DNA from: Tolypeutes matacus
Lineage: Eukaryota > Chordata > Mammalia > Cingulata > Chlamyphoridae
Length of the DNA stretch: 64,000 bases
NCBI GenBank assembly: GCA_026826555.1
Contig: JAKSZT010004976.1
Coordinates: 9,565,164 to 9,629,163, forward strand
Direction of reading: 5' to 3'
Part shown: positions 9,486 through 21,715 of the stretch, piece after piece
Layout of the letters: every line of letters starts with the position of its first letter
Numbering within the stretch: the stretch's first letter is position 1
The notes under the pieces: generated by a model
The model's input: the letters and a program-made list of their open reading frames with translations, nothing else
What the model was told of the DNA's origin: nothing
The model's database searches: none
Translations under genes and position numbers: made by a program

Positions 9486-9784
9486 GTATGACATCATTAA
9501 TGTAAAAATATACAAAGGTTGACTCATCTCCCTATCCCAACCCCATATGCTGGGATTAGTCCTCAATGACAGAAACAAAGCAACAACAAATATATATATA
9601 TTAAAGCGGAAAAAATCAAGGCAGAAAAAGCCTCCCTGCTTAGTGATCCAAGCCATTTAGCAAGACCCACCAGGTGAAATAACTTGACTATGTCTTACTC
9701 CTCAGGTTTCTTCCTGTGCAGCAATGACCAAAGCAACCCCTGGCTTGTTTATACCAACTGTGATCAAAGTTGATTGGTGAATGA

Positions 9785-10000
9785 TAATAGCTAATATTTA
9801 TTGAGTTACTTTACTATGGGCCGACTGCTCTTTTAAGTATGTTTTACATCTTTTAATTCTCACAGTCTTCACAACTATTCCCATTCCCATTCACCATCAA
9901 GGAAACCAAGAGGCTAGATAATTTGCCTAATCAGGATTAGAGCCCAGAGAGTCTGAACTGAGAGTCATCACCTTTAAAGATTGTACTAAACTGCCTCTAA
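9785..10000 (-). mobile_element. MIR SINE (antisense)
   Basis: Antisense MIR hallmarks are readable: 'tttattgagttactttactatgggcc', 'aattctcacag', then 'aggaaaccaagaggctagat' and 'agagcccagagagtctgaac'. Confidence 0.75.
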
Positions 10001-12500
10001 AGTCTGTGAGCTCAGTAAAATCTTTTTTTACTTGGAACCCAAGTCCATTCCCCTTGTGAGCTCATCTTTTACCCACTGAGCAAACCACTCTCAAATTCCT
10101 TCCATCTTCCCCCAGATGGAGATTTCAGAAACACATGCAGCCTTTTCCCTAATTATTGCTTACTTCAATTGCATGTGGAATTTCTCTTTGTAATATCACT
10201 GTCCTAAGGGGGGGGGGCATAATTGGGGCAAAAAGGAGTTGTGCCAGCACCAGTTTCACACTAGCTGGATCTGCTTCATTTGGTTGAACTCCAAAATGAG
10301 TTCTTGACTCACTATTCTCGTTTCAAAAATGCAAATATTCTTCCATCTCTTTCTTATCTCTTTCTTCCGATGTGCCACTTTTAAAACATATCATCTCTAT
10401 ATCATTTCTAGTACCATCACACACAGAACACTTCCAAACACACTAAACACAATTCAACCTACCAATTACATTTTATATGTTCATTCCTAACCAAATATAT
10501 CACCTATCTCCCATTCAATAGATTTCATGTCTAATCATTACTACCCAAATCTATGGGGGGAAAATATTATCAGTGTTATCCCTGGGGGTGGACTTATGAA
10601 TAATTTTTACTTAAAAATTATCCCCAAGTCTAAGAAGTGATATTTTAAATAAACAAATGGTTGAGTTTAAAATGAGAGATTCTCTTTTATTTCAGAAATG
10701 GTGTGCTCATAAATGGTAGTAAAATGAGCCAATAAGTGAATAATATCACATTTTTCAACACCTCAATAGCTTTATCTGTTTCTTTAGGAAGTTCTCTACT
10801 GCCTATTTCTACATAAGCTGACATGAGCCAATGAGCCTATAGGTCATAAAATCATCCACTTACATACAGTTCACATGATCCAATGGTAATACAATTAACA
10901 GATCTACAAGGTGAAAAGCAGTTTATCATGAATAATTCACAAATTTTATTTGGGCCAAAACTTTTGCGGCGACACCCAAGCTGCTATCTTGTAAATATAA
11001 TAACTTTCTTGGAGAAAAAAAAAATCATTCAAACTCATTGCAAAGAATATACAATGTCTGAAATAGACACAGATTATTTTCTTGCATACAAAGCAGTCTT
11101 GTGTTTTTCTTGAGAAAATAATTGGCATATTAAAATTACAGCCATGACTCACTTTGACTGATCATGCATGAACCAAGTGAATGTGGATGCATTCTGGCTT
11201 CATTAAGGAAATGTTTATTGCAAGAACTCTAGCGTGTAGAAGCAAAAGCCCTTACTCTCCTTTCATATGACTAAGTGCCTTGAACAAATGCTTATCTTTA
11301 TATAGGGAAAGTATTCACAAGGCATTGACTATACTTCCTCAGTTAAGTACCATGCATGGTGGTCCATGATGTGGCCAATATAATGGCCTATCAGGTCCAA
11401 TTATGCCAAAGAATTCAACAGACCAAATGACAAACTATATAAATACATGAGTTAGCCATGAGATAATGAACCAGTGAGTCACCAAGAAAGGTTGCTCAAG
11501 AGTGGTTTCCATCTGGTACCTTAAGGAAAGCCAGGAACATCAGCCCTGAGCAATGGAAGGGCGGGAGGGGGGTTGGCTCTGCTTTGCTTGCCATCTGCAG
11601 ATTAAATCCCAGAAGAGTTGGAAAAGTCTCTCCACTTTTCAGCTTTATACATCCCGAGAGTCACCTTTAATTAACAACAGCAGCAGCAAAAGTTACACAC
11701 CCTCAACTGGCAAACCCATCTAGCTAATGCCCTTTCTTCTCACTTCCACTGCCAAGTTTCCAAGAAGAGCATTCCTGTTGGACAGTTAGGTTCATTTCAT
11801 GTAGTCATTTTCGTGCTGCATCAAGTCAAGCCAACCAAAATAAAAAATTCACTGTTTCATATTGCCAGGTAATACTAAGGCATATGCTAGACATAGCTCA
11901 ATATTACTCCATCTCAGTCCTTTACTCCAATCTTAATCCCAAATCCAAGTATAAGGACCTTTATTTTACTCATTTCCAGATTGCTGAAATGATTTACATG
12001 TTTGTGAAATTTTATGGTTTAGAAATAAAGATGTAACCGAGCTGAGAATAAGAATCCATACTGTGAACTCTCTCTCCCAACACTCCCATGATCTAAAGAT
12101 ACCAAATCAAATAAGGTTGGCATAACCAGGAAGTCTCTAAAAATAACTCAGAGAAGCTTCAAATGGGAAAGGGAATACATATCATTAATAAGCAGCCAAA
12201 ATTTATTAGCTGAAATTAAATGCGGATGCCTGCTATAATTTGAAAAGAGAGGCAGACCATTCAAGATTCACACGAATGCTCAGAGAATGAGCAGACATGG
12301 CACGTGAAGGCCATTTCTGAGATGAGCAAGTGAGGTAAACACATGATTCCACATTACCTACTTGCCAGGCACTAGTTAATTCCAACCCAGCTCTAAACTT
12401 TACCCCAATCCCTAAACCGAATCTTTGCCATCTCCAGCTCTTAGGCAACACAATCCAAACCTTGACATGACTCCAAGGGACAATGATTAGGAAAAGCTTA
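10001..12500. other. unassigned intergenic sequence
   Basis: About 2.5 kb with no recognised repeat, RNA or coding signal. A short G run is present near 10207-10217. Open stretches here are short and of random composition. Confidence 0.4.
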
Positions 12501-13589
12501 AGGGCTGGTGAGGGGAAGAAGACTTTCCACGGGAGGATATTTCAAAGCATTAACGGATGCTCCATCTCCTGACCAACGTGGTGTAGCTGCAGATTCTCCC
12601 CCACTTGCCTGCTGTACTGTAGGGCATAGGTTACTAGCTAACGAGAGTGTGCAAGGCAGAGGGATAAGAAAGCATGGGAAGGAGAAGTGGGCAAAGGGAA
12701 CTCTACACCTTGGTGTTGGGGAATCTGATTGTGGAAGAGAAGCTCTGTTCCGCTTCCTGCCTGGACCATCTGGGGACTGCACCATTGCTTTGCTCCCCAT
12801 TCCATCTTCCTCAGGGAGGGTGTTAGAGAAACGGCAGCGTGACACACCACCATCTGCTCCCCCCAGCTTCCTGTGAATCCGAGTGGTATGCCGGATGGCT
12901 CGGCAACTTATCATGATACCAAACCTGGTAGGACAGAGAGAGAGACAGAGAGAAAGAGAAAGAGGGCAAGCTGGTGTGTCAGCTCCTGGGATCACACAGT
13001 TAAGCAACAAAATATGTATTATTGCATCAAAAGATAATGTTGCATACGCATTGATAGAAATAGGGGGAAATAGTTATAGCTCCAAGAAATAGTTATAGCT
13101 CCAAGACTGAGTACAGCCAGGAACAGGAGTGAGAGAACACCCTGCCTCAGAAAGGCATTTGCACCATCCATCAACCACAAGAAGAGCACATCAGCCAACA
13201 AGTAGTAGACACAGGTCCAGCCCCTACTGATGCCTAATTTTGTATTGGAGCCATCTAGGCAGCCGGAGCTTTGAAGTCTGGTCTGTGCCTGGGACACAAA
13301 TGTAAATGAACTTCAACTGACTTGAGCTATCACTAGATTGGTCAGGGACAAAATCCGGAATAGATAAAGTCGAACTGTACCTAGGGAGATGGGGTGCAAG
13401 GTCATAAATGATTTCAGTTACAAAATCAAAGAACATTATGGGCAAGGCACACTTGGCTTTGAGACTGTAAATTTCATACCCACTATGTTGATTTTTTTTT
13501 ATAACAAAAGCTAAAAGTTGAATTGTTTGTTTCTTAGACTTATTACAACGTCCCCAGGTTAAAAAAAAATTATATGGATGCATGTCAAA
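12501..13589. other. unassigned sequence with purine tract and small tandem duplication
   Basis: A GA-rich tract occupies about 12936-12966. A 19-bp unit (gaaatagttatagctccaa) is repeated head to tail at 13067-13085 and 13086-13104. The 170-codon minus-strand open frame at 12498-13010 has no recognisable domain and overlaps low-complexity DNA, so I do not call it a gene. Confidence 0.45.
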
Positions 13590-14445
13590 AACAGCCATGT
13601 CACTGAGAAGGACTACTGATGCTTAATGTATACAGAAGTTTTAATTAACTTGACTATAAAAGTGTGGAAATGGATAGAGTTGATTGTAACACATTATAGT
13701 GAGTAGCACAGTCACATAATGGGAATGTGGCTGGAAAGGGTAGTCTAGGGATGTAAACGTCAGTTGAAAGAAAGTTAGAAAATAATCTAGAGACTGAATA
13801 ACACAATGAACCGGAGGTGGATGAGAATTGTGGCTGGCAGTACAGATGCAAGTGTCCTTCTGTGAGCTAGAGTGGATGTACGTCACTATTGCAGGGTGGT
13901 GGGAATGTGGAGAAGCATGGGAAAAATAAAAATGGTGTGACCTATGGACTGTGGTTAACAGCAATACCATAATATTCTTGCATCAATGCCAAAGACGTAC
14001 TGTGTTGATAATGGGGTAGTATGGAAAAAGTGTGCCAAATGTATGCTATGGACCATGGTTGGTGGTAATAGTCTGATGCTATTGTCTCATAATCTGTAAT
14101 AAATATTCCACCATGGTGGAATTCTACACATAAGGATGATTGTTTTATAAGTTCACAACTTCTGTAATAAAAATATATTAAAAAATAATAATAGGGTGGG
14201 TTGGAGGGAAATACACCAAATGTAAGATATGAACTATAGTTAGTAGTAAGATTTGGACAATATTCTTTCATAATTTGTAACAAATGTTTCACAATGCAAG
14301 GTGGTGGTGGTGGTGGGGTGAGGTATGGGAGCCCTGTATGATGATATGCATGCTTGTTTTGTAAGGTCACAATTTTACTATACACTTAATGTTTAGGTAT
14401 GCTCATGTATGAATGATATACTTCAATAAATTAAAAAAAAAAAAA
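13590..14445 (+). mobile_element. L1 3' UTR remnant(s)
   Basis: The right part (14195-14445) is clearly the same 3' UTR type as 56215-56468: 'caaatgtaagatatg', 'atagttagtagtaa', 'caatgcaaggtggtggtgg', and a terminal 'gatatacttcaataaa' plus A run. The left part contains similar phrases ('ggactgtggttaacag', 'tgtaataaatattccaccat') and its own 'aataaaaatatattaaaa' end. This may be two 3' ends in a row or an internally repeated 3' UTR. Confidence 0.7.
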
Positions 14446-14689
14446 CCGTAAGTTAGGATAATAAAATAAAGTTAGGATAATAAAATAAAAGCAAAGACAA
14501 AACCAAAACCACCCAGCCATGTCAAAAAGAGGCAGTCCCAGGACTCGAGGCTTACAGGGGCACTTTAAAAACAGACTGCCAAGTTCCTTTTTGCTACACC
14601 AAATAATAAGAAAACCATGAACAAAATAGGAACTATTAACAAAAATGATACCATTATCAAACAAAAGGCAAACACATTATGTAGTTTTT

Positions 14690-16145
14690 AAAAACATATC
14701 CAGTGAATACAAAAGCCAGAAACGCCTAAGAATCAGTTCAAATTGTTATAGCTAAAGCTTGGTTCAAAACAAACTTTATGGCTTAAGCACTTATAGAATT
14801 AAAAGGAAACATTGAACTTAAATTTAAGCATCTAAGTAATAAAAATAAAACTAAATGAACCGAAAGAAACAGAAAGGAGGAAATATATAAAGAAAATAAA
14901 ATGAAGTATTAGAAAACAGAAAAAAAGCAGACATTATATGTAAAACCAAAACCAAATTTAAAACAACTACCACATTAAAATTATGACAACAGTAAGTAAT
15001 AAAAATTAAGTAATAAAAATAAAAATTAATTAAGAAAAATGGGGATAATGTGGAAATACAAAAAAGTAAATGTGGAAAGGGGAGAACTTACCAATACAAA
15101 GAAAATTGAAGTATCATAAGGCAGAATATTTCTAAAAACTTGAGAAATAAAAATAGAAATTTAGATTAAATCAACCTATTTTCCAAGAAAATAGTTACCA
15201 AAACCAATTCCAGAATAAATAGAAAATCTAAAGAACTGCAGAAGAAATCAAGAAAGTTATCAAAAGAACTGTCTCTCCAAGAAGCACCAGGCATAGACAA
15301 TTTCAAACTATCAAAAAATAGATTATTACAATATTATTTTAACTCTCAAGACATAAAGAATAAAGGTATTCAAATTATTATATATTAATATTGATACCTA
15401 AATCTAACAAATTAATATAATAAACTACAATTTCATTTATAAATAGCAGTATCAAAATCCTAATGAAATATTAACAAATATAACTCAGGAGCAGGTTTAA
15501 AAATTTTTAGAATATAAGATCTCATAATCAAGTGATATTTATTCCAGAAATGCAAAAGTAGTTAAAAACTGGTAAATCAAAGATAGTGTACTTTTTAACA
15601 TAATATAAATCAATTGACATAAAACCTAAGATTATCTCATTAGATAAAGAAAAGCATTTGTGAAAATTCTACATTTCTTCCTAATTTAAAAGAAAAATAT
15701 TAGTATAATAAGAATAGATGGCATATGAGTTATGTTTATAGAATGGGTTAAAAGATGAATAAGACAAAGATGCCATAAAAACTGTTATTTAACATCATTC
15801 TGGTAGTATCAGCCAAAGCAATTAAACAAGAAAAATATACTAATGTGTATGTGTTGGAAATAAGTATGTGAGTGAGATTAAGTAGTGAGATTAATATTAT
15901 TTGCTCTGATATAAAAAACCTACCTGGAATATTATAGCCAAAATAAAGTATAAACAATGAAAAAATTCAGTAACTAAATTAATATACAAAAACTAAGAGT
16001 TTCCTTATCAAAAAACTGTAACTTGCTTGAAAATAAATGGAAGGAAATGTACAATTTATTCTATCAAAATAAAAGATAAAATACCTAGAAATAAACTTAC
16101 CCAGAAAAATGTAAGACCTATATTTTAAAACTTACAGCTACATTT
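14690..16145 (+). mobile_element. ancient, decayed L1 ORF2 segment
   Basis: A-rich DNA keeps phrases from the L1 reverse-transcriptase region in the right order: 'caagtgatatttattccag', 'tcattagataaagaaaagc', 'gcaattaaacaagaaaaat', 'aatacctagaaataaactta'. There is no open frame of note. This is an old L1 (possibly HAL1/L1M type). Confidence 0.65.
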
Positions 16146-16699
16146 AAATTTCCATTTAATTTTAGATCAAACATTTCATTTTAAACCAGCTCAAATGTTT
16201 TACTTTGTGCCACCACCTTCTCTCTTTACTTGGGTTGTCAGCTTTTTAGGGGTGAGGACTTTGTCTTGTGGATCTGTTTGTTATGCTTCCTGTGGTGTCT
16301 CATATGACATGCGATCTTTGGAGCTGACGCATGCTAAATAAGGTCCATATAAATAAAACTGATGAATCCACAACAGATTAATTATGCAGAGGAGCATAAC
16401 AGACACGTAACCAATAGCATATGTTACAATTTCCAGTGATGCCCTCATTAGTATCCTCAGTTGCTCAACCAAAACTTAAAAGTCATTAACAGTCTTCTGT
16501 TGGAGAAGCTCCCTAAGAGGAGACCAGCAGCCCCGCAGCCATCCCAGCAAACAGCAAACAGCCTGAGCTTTGGAGGCTCTACAAGTCAGGGGTCAGAGAT
16601 GCTTGAAAATTTAGTCACTTATCATGCATTCCCCTTCCCCCATCCTTCCAAGACAGGAACTAGCAAGAGAAGGCCATACTTCTCAGTGTTTTATGTGTG
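16146..16699. other. unassigned intergenic sequence
   Basis: Nothing recognised before the antisense SINE dimer. Confidence 0.4.
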
Positions 16700-16930
16700 T
16701 ATGCGTGTGAGTTTTGAGGTACCAGGGTTGGGGATTGAACCCAGGACTTCATATGTAGGAAGCCGGCGCTCAACCACTGAGCCACATCGGCTTCCCTGAG
16801 TTGATTTTTACATTTGTTTTGCTTGTTGTTTATTTTTGTTTTTTCAGGAGGCACCAGGAACTGGACCTGGGACCTCCCATGTGGGAGCTCCCAAGTGGGA
16901 GCTCAACTGCTTGAGCCACAACCACTCCCT
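16700..16930 (-). mobile_element. antisense dimeric tRNA-derived SINE
   Basis: Two tRNA-like monomers lie head to tail on the minus strand, at about 16930-16848 and 16797-16718, joined by an A-rich linker (T-rich on the plus strand). Each has A- and B-box-like motifs ('tggctcaagcagttgag', 'tggctcagtggttgag', 'gggttcaatcccc'). Dimers of this sort are described for the armadillo DAS family. No clear target duplication was found. Confidence 0.75.
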
Positions 16931-16984
16931 AAAATCAGTTTTGATAACTTTATTTTACAGTGTTAATGTGGGAGGAATTTGGTT

Positions 16985-17225
16985 AAGAGTTCGGTCCTGG
17001 AGTCAGACAGACCTGTGACTGAATACAGACTTTTCCACTTTTCCACTTATTAGCCTAGAACTTGGACAAGCTACACAATCTCTCTAAGCCTCAATATTCT
17101 TTCCTTAAAGAGGAGGTGGCAACTGTACCTGCTTCACAATTCTATGAGATACAGAATGCACGACATTTAGGACAGTGCTGGTACACAGTATATATTAACT
17201 TAGCATTAGCGATAGTTATTATGCC
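16985..17225 (+). mobile_element. MIR SINE
   Basis: Sense MIR features: 'cctggagtcagacagacct', 'cttggacaagctaca', 'ctctaagcctcaatattctt', 'gacagtgctggtacacagta'. Confidence 0.8.
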
Positions 17226-17309
17226 ATTGCTATTCTTTAGGAACACAATTGAGGGAGTGTATCAAGTGAACTGAGAAGTTAAGCATGCCTCTAAAAGTTG
17301 GAGGCATGC

Positions 17310-17535
17310 TTTTGAATGTTTGAACTCAACTCTACCCCTCCATAGCTATGTGAACTTGGGCAGGTTACCTAATCCCTCTGAAATGAAGTGTCTTCTGCTG
17401 TAAAATGTGACAAGGGCAGCAGCCTCATTTCAGGCTTTTTGGGTGATAAGGATGTGGATTAAATAAAATTATGCAGTGGAGGTGTTCAGCACACTGCCTG
17501 AGGAGACACTAAATAAATGGTAGCTACTATAGCTC
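17310..17535 (+). mobile_element. MIR SINE
   Basis: Sense MIR features: 'tatgtgaacttgggcaggtt', a GGATTAAAT-like 'gtggattaaataaa', and 'aaataaatggtagctacta'. It follows another MIR 85 bp upstream in the same orientation. Confidence 0.75.
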
Positions 17536-17914
17536 CTGAGATAGAGGACATTCATAATAAGTAAGAAATGTGAGGCATGGCAATTATGTGTAGGGAAAAT
17601 GATGGTGCCAGAGTAGAACACAAACTTCCAGCCATAAACTAGACCCATTTTCCAAAGATGAGCTACCTAAGTGGTTTTGGACTTTCTAAGTAGCCATCAC
17701 AATGAAAGAAACATGAGCAGTTAAAATTTTGCAGTAAGGTAAAAACCAACTGACTCTTCAAAAGAGGCACAACTATTTAGGATTTTGAAAATGGTCATTT
17801 TATTCCACAGAACCTCAAAACAGAGCTTGCAACAGGTCTTGCATTTCTTTCTGTTGCCTGGACTCTTGCAGCTGCCCAGGGCCCTGTCCTTTCCCTGGGT
17901 CTTAGCTTCTGTGC

Positions 17915-18508
17915 CCTTCTGTGGTAGTCAGCCAAAGGGGTACTGAGGCAAAGTGCCAGAAGCCTGCTGGCTTTTATAAAGGGTATTTATTTGGGGTAAA
18001 AGTTTACAGTTACAAAGCCCTAAAGAGTCCAACTCAAGGTTGCTTTCTCACCCAAGTCAGTTGCCATGTGTTGAAGCAAGATGGTGGGCAATCTCTGCGA
18101 GGCTTCAGCCTTCCTCTCTTAGCTACAGGCAAGCATAGGGCTTCTTTCTGGGCTCAGCTGCAAACTATCAGGCGAGTGGCTCATCTCTCTTCCCAAGCCG
18201 CAGGATCAAAGTTCTCTCCTCTGCCATGTCTATTGAGCTCTCTCTCTTCCCCATGTCTTCTTCTGTGTGTCTTCTTGAGTGAGTGTCCATTTATATAGCC
18301 CACCAAGGGGGCAGGAACTCAAGCCTGAGTCATGCCTAACTTACGTGGTCGAATCAAAGCCTAATCATAACATAATTTAATCAAAGACATCTCTGCTGAA
18401 TCTAATACCATTAAAGGGGGCCACACCCAGAGGAATAAATTAGTTTAGTTTACAAACATAATCCTTCTTTTTTGGAATTCATAAATAACATCAATCTGCT
18501 ACACCTTC
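17915..18508 (-). mobile_element. solo LTR (ERVL-like, xenarthran type) with 5-bp TSD
   Basis: The 584-bp element at 17920-18503 begins TGTGG and ends TACA. It is flanked by identical 5-bp repeats CCTTC at 17915-17919 and 18504-18508, the length expected for ERVL or ERVK integration. The orientation is inferred as minus: AATAAA (plus-strand TTTATT near 17977) then lies about 60 bp from the 3' end, as in an R-U5 region. There is no internal retroviral sequence next to it, so it is a solo LTR. Its text matches LTRs I remember from sloth and armadillo. Confidence 0.85.
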
Positions 18509-18614
18509 CTTCCACTGAATTCTTTTTTCCCCCTCAATATAACCAGAGTAGATTTCTCTTGCTTGCAACAAAATATTCTTATTTGATCCAAATATCCTTC
18601 GGTGCACACTAATT

Positions 18615-18795
18615 TTGCCTTGTCTCCATGCCGGTCACCGTTCTGGGTACTTGATGTGCGTTAGCTGTTTTAATTCTCACGTGTTCCCATGTATTAAGTA
18701 CCAGTAATATCCACATTCTACCGGTGAGGAAACCGAAGCACATAAATTACCCAAGTTCACCCAGTGACAAGCTGCAATGTGGGCATGTGAAATAA
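18615..18795 (-). mobile_element. MIR SINE (antisense)
   Basis: Antisense MIR features: 'ttttaattctcacgtg', 'ctaccggtgaggaaaccgaa', 'ttacccaagttcacccagtg'. Confidence 0.75.
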
Positions 18796-19145
18796 GACAA
18801 GTCATCCAAGTCCCGTGCCGGTAAGCACCGCCTTTCCCTAGTAGAAACCAAGGGAATGCCATTAGGCTTTTTCTGATGACATCTCTCAGCAGAGGATCAA
18901 GGGATAATGCCACAACACAGTTTGGAATAAGCAGTTTTGGGGGGAAGCAAAATGATGTGGCAAAAAGCAAAAGGTTGCTTAAGCCAGGGATAGGTTCAAA
19001 GTGCCTAGGGGAAGGAAAGGATTTCATATCTCTTATGCATCTCTAACTAGATCCTTTTCCTTTCTGCTAAGCATTTGAAAGATGTTGAGCAACAGAGTCC
19101 CAAGGACTATATCCCAACTAGAATCAGTAGCAGAGTGAATACAAG
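18796..19145. other. unassigned intergenic sequence
   Basis: Nothing recognised. Confidence 0.4.
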
Positions 19146-19149
19146 AGCA

Positions 19150-19370
19150 GGTCACAGGGCCAGCCTGGTTAAAATGCCCAATCTACCGTTTCCTACCTGT
19201 GAGATCTGGGAAAGTGATGTAAGCTCCCTCATCTTCCAGTTCCTCACCTGCATAAAATGTGTAATAGATGAAATAGTATCTACCTTACAGAGTTGTTGTA
19301 AGAGTTAAATGAGAAATATTTTGAAAAAGTAAACACAGGTCCTGACAAACAGCAAGTGCCTAATTAATGT
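19150..19370 (+). mobile_element. MIR SINE
   Basis: Sense MIR features: 'tacctgtgagatctgggaaa', 'cttccagttcctcacctgca', 'cagagttgttgtaagagtta', 'gacaaacagcaagtgccta'. Confidence 0.8.
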
Positions 19371-19625
19371 ATATGATCCCTTGGGTGTACTGTTGTTACC
19401 TGTGGGCCAGAGATTTGGCGGTGTTGGTTAAATATAGAAGTGCTGCTTTAATGAGTCGTGGAGCTTGGGGTAGGACAGACACTGTTTAAAAGCTGAGGAC
19501 AAGGGCATGTTCCCGAAAGGACATCTTCCTCATCTTCCCTTAGAAGTGTACGGAGGATGCGTTGCCAGCCAGTCCAAAATTCTCCCCAGAAAGTAACCTT
19601 TGGTTGATTTAACCACGTGGACATT

Positions 19626-20268
19626 TGGACTGTATCAGTCAGGGCTCTCCAGAGAAATAAATCCAACAGACTGTATGTGTTCTCTATATATACATATGTA
19701 GAGATTTATTTAAAGAATTGGTTCACACAACTGTGGGGGCTGGAAGTCCAAAATCCATAGGGCAGATGGAAGGATGGAAACGCAGGAAAGGTAGATGTGG
19801 GAGACTTTTTCTTTCACTTAAGTTTCCTAATTGCTCAGAAAAATTCTAACAGAAAATGTCATTGTTTTGTAGTCCCCCAAAAAGATTTTATATGTATGTG
19901 ACTCTGTATTTCTGTTTAATGTGGCACTGCCAAATATATTCCTTTATGCTTTTCTTATACATTACTAGATCACCTATTGTGTTCTTAGCTATAAAGTGAA
20001 TGAGTTGGGAGAAAAATATCTATTCCTAACACAGATGAGGTGGTGTTGAAGCAGAATTTCTTCTTTCTCTGAAAACCTCAGTTCTTAGCTCTTAAGGTCT
20101 TCACCTGATTGGCTGAGGCACACCCACATTATGGGGTTTCATCTCCTTCATTTAAAGCTAACAGCATCTACAAAATAGTTCCACAACAGCACCCAGGCTA
20201 ATGTTTGACAGAACAACTGGACACCATGGCCTAGCCAGGTTGACACATAAATCAACCATCACATGGGC
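19626..20268. mobile_element. LTR-like element with atypical middle
   Basis: The 633-bp unit 19631-20263 starts TGTATCAGTC and ends ACCATCACA (TG...CA). Near-matching 5-bp flanks are TGGAC (19626-19630) and TGGGC (20264-20268). The left 170 bp ('cagggctctccagagaaa', 'ggctggaagtccaaaatcc') and right 220 bp ('cacccacattatggg', 'gttgacacataaatc') belong to one familiar mammalian repeat. The roughly 250 bp between them (about 19800-20045) does not fit my memory of it. The family name is uncertain. Confidence 0.6.
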
Positions 20269-20739
20269 ATGCTATATTTTGTAAGCATGGGTGCAGAAAA
20301 ATCCTAAACTTGGTATAAGCAACAGTCACTTTGGTCCTATAACAAGTAAAGCTCAGTAAAAGCATGACTAGAAGGTCCAAATTTGGAAGGGTCTCTTTGG
20401 AAGAGTTCCTTTCTTCCAAAAGTAGCGAACTGCAGGTGTAAACCTGAATGGGGTGCCTTGTTTCATATTAAACATGTAGAGCTTAAAAGAGGGCAGGTAG
20501 AGGCGGGGTCATTTTCCAAACCAACTATTTGGGTTTTAAATGATTTATCTCTAACCCTTCTTCCTGGCAAAAACTAGAATGGTTGGTGATGATAAAACCT
20601 TGTCATCTTCAGACATGAGAATGGGTATCTTTTATATTATCGAAGGACATGCACCCACTTAGCCATATATTTATGTACTGTCACAAAATTGAATAAATTA
20701 CCTGTGTGACAGGGACCCCAGTAAGTGTAGGTGGAGTAC
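20264..20739. other. unassigned intergenic sequence
   Basis: Nothing recognised between the LTR-like element and the L1. Confidence 0.4.
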
Positions 20740-21624
20740 AAGAATTAACTAGACATGTGGAGAAATCAACCCTCACACACCGCTGGTGAGAATGTAAAAT
20801 GGTGCAGCCACTTTGGAAAACAGCCTGGCAGTTCCTCAAAAAGTAGTTAAATGTGGAGCTAGAATATGACCCAGAAATTCCACTCCTAGGTATATACCCA
20901 AGAGCAATTAAAACCTATGTCTACACAAAAACTTGTACACAAATGTTCATAGCAGCATTATTCATAATAGCCCCAAAGTAGAAACAACCCAAATGTCTAT
21001 CAACTGATGACAGGAGAAACAAACGGTGGAATATTAGACAAAAAGAAATGAAGCACTGAAAAGTGTTACAACGTGGATGAGCCTTGGAAGCATTATGCTG
21101 GATGAACGAAGGCAGTCATAAAAGACCATGTCTTATGGGAAGCGGCTGTGGCTCAATCAGTAGGGCTCCCGTTTACCATATGGGAGGCCCCGGGTTCAGT
21201 TCCCGGGGCCTCCTGGTGAAGGCAGGCCTGCCTGCACGGCGTGGTTAGCTGACCCAGTGAGCACGAGCAGCAAGGGGGGGATAAATGAATAAATAAATAA
21301 AATCTTTAAAAAAAAAAGACCATGTCTTATATTATTCCATTTATGTGAAAAGCCCACAACAGGCAAATCTATAGAGACGGAAGGCAGATTAGTGGGTGCC
21401 TTGGCCAGGGGGTGGTGGGCAGCTGGCAGATAGGAGTGACGGCTAATGGGTTTCTTTTTGAGGTGAGGAAAAGGTTCTAAACTTAGACTGTGGTGATTGC
21501 GGCACACCATCACTATGAATATACTTAAAACCATTTAATTGTACACTCTAAATGGGTGGATTTTATGGTATTTGAATTAATCTCAATAAAGAAGTTTAAA
21601 AAAAAATAAAGAATTAAGTAGGCA
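20740..21624 (+). mobile_element. 5'-truncated L1 split by a DAS SINE
   Basis: L1 body 20756-21136 and 21331-21608: the end of ORF2 ('cactcctaggtatatacc', 'atagcagcattattcataat') and the 3' UTR, ending in an A run. Outer flanks AAGAATTAACTAGACA (20740-20755) and AAGAATTAAGTAGGCA (21609-21624) agree at 14 of 16 bases, an old target-site duplication. The DAS copy at 21137-21313 was inserted later. Confidence 0.9.
21120..21330 (+). mobile_element. DAS SINE nested in L1, 17-bp TSD
   Basis: Body 21137-21313. Complete tRNA-like head with A box ('tggctcaatcagtaggg') and B box ('gggttcagttcccgggg'), GC-rich middle and an 'aataaataaaatcttt' A-rich tail. Perfect flanking repeats AAAAGACCATGTCTTAT lie at 21120-21136 and 21314-21330. 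Open frames crossing it are by-products of the SINE. Confidence 0.95.
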
Positions 21625-21715
21625 GTTTGGCTGAAGCTACGGAGGAAAATGTTATTCTAAAAGTAGCTGTGGGGAAGAAGCACAGATGGAAAAATTCCAG
21701 GCCAATAAACTAGCA

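Noticed and set aside
12498..13010. 170-codon minus-strand open frame, with an overlapping plus-strand frame
   Set aside because: It covers a GA-rich tract, has arbitrary composition and shows no domain, splice context or poly(A) evidence.
16680..16975. Possible TSD around the antisense SINE dimer (cagtgttttatgtg against cagtgttaatgtg)
   Set aside because: The second copy lies about 30 bp beyond the SINE edge and the match needs a gap; probably chance.
21137..21313. tRNA-Ala-like gene suggested by A and B boxes (also at 1517, 39208, 55875)
   Set aside because: The heads are SINE-borne, carry poly(A) tails and TSDs and lack an intact cloverleaf 3' half, so they are retroposons and not tRNA genes.
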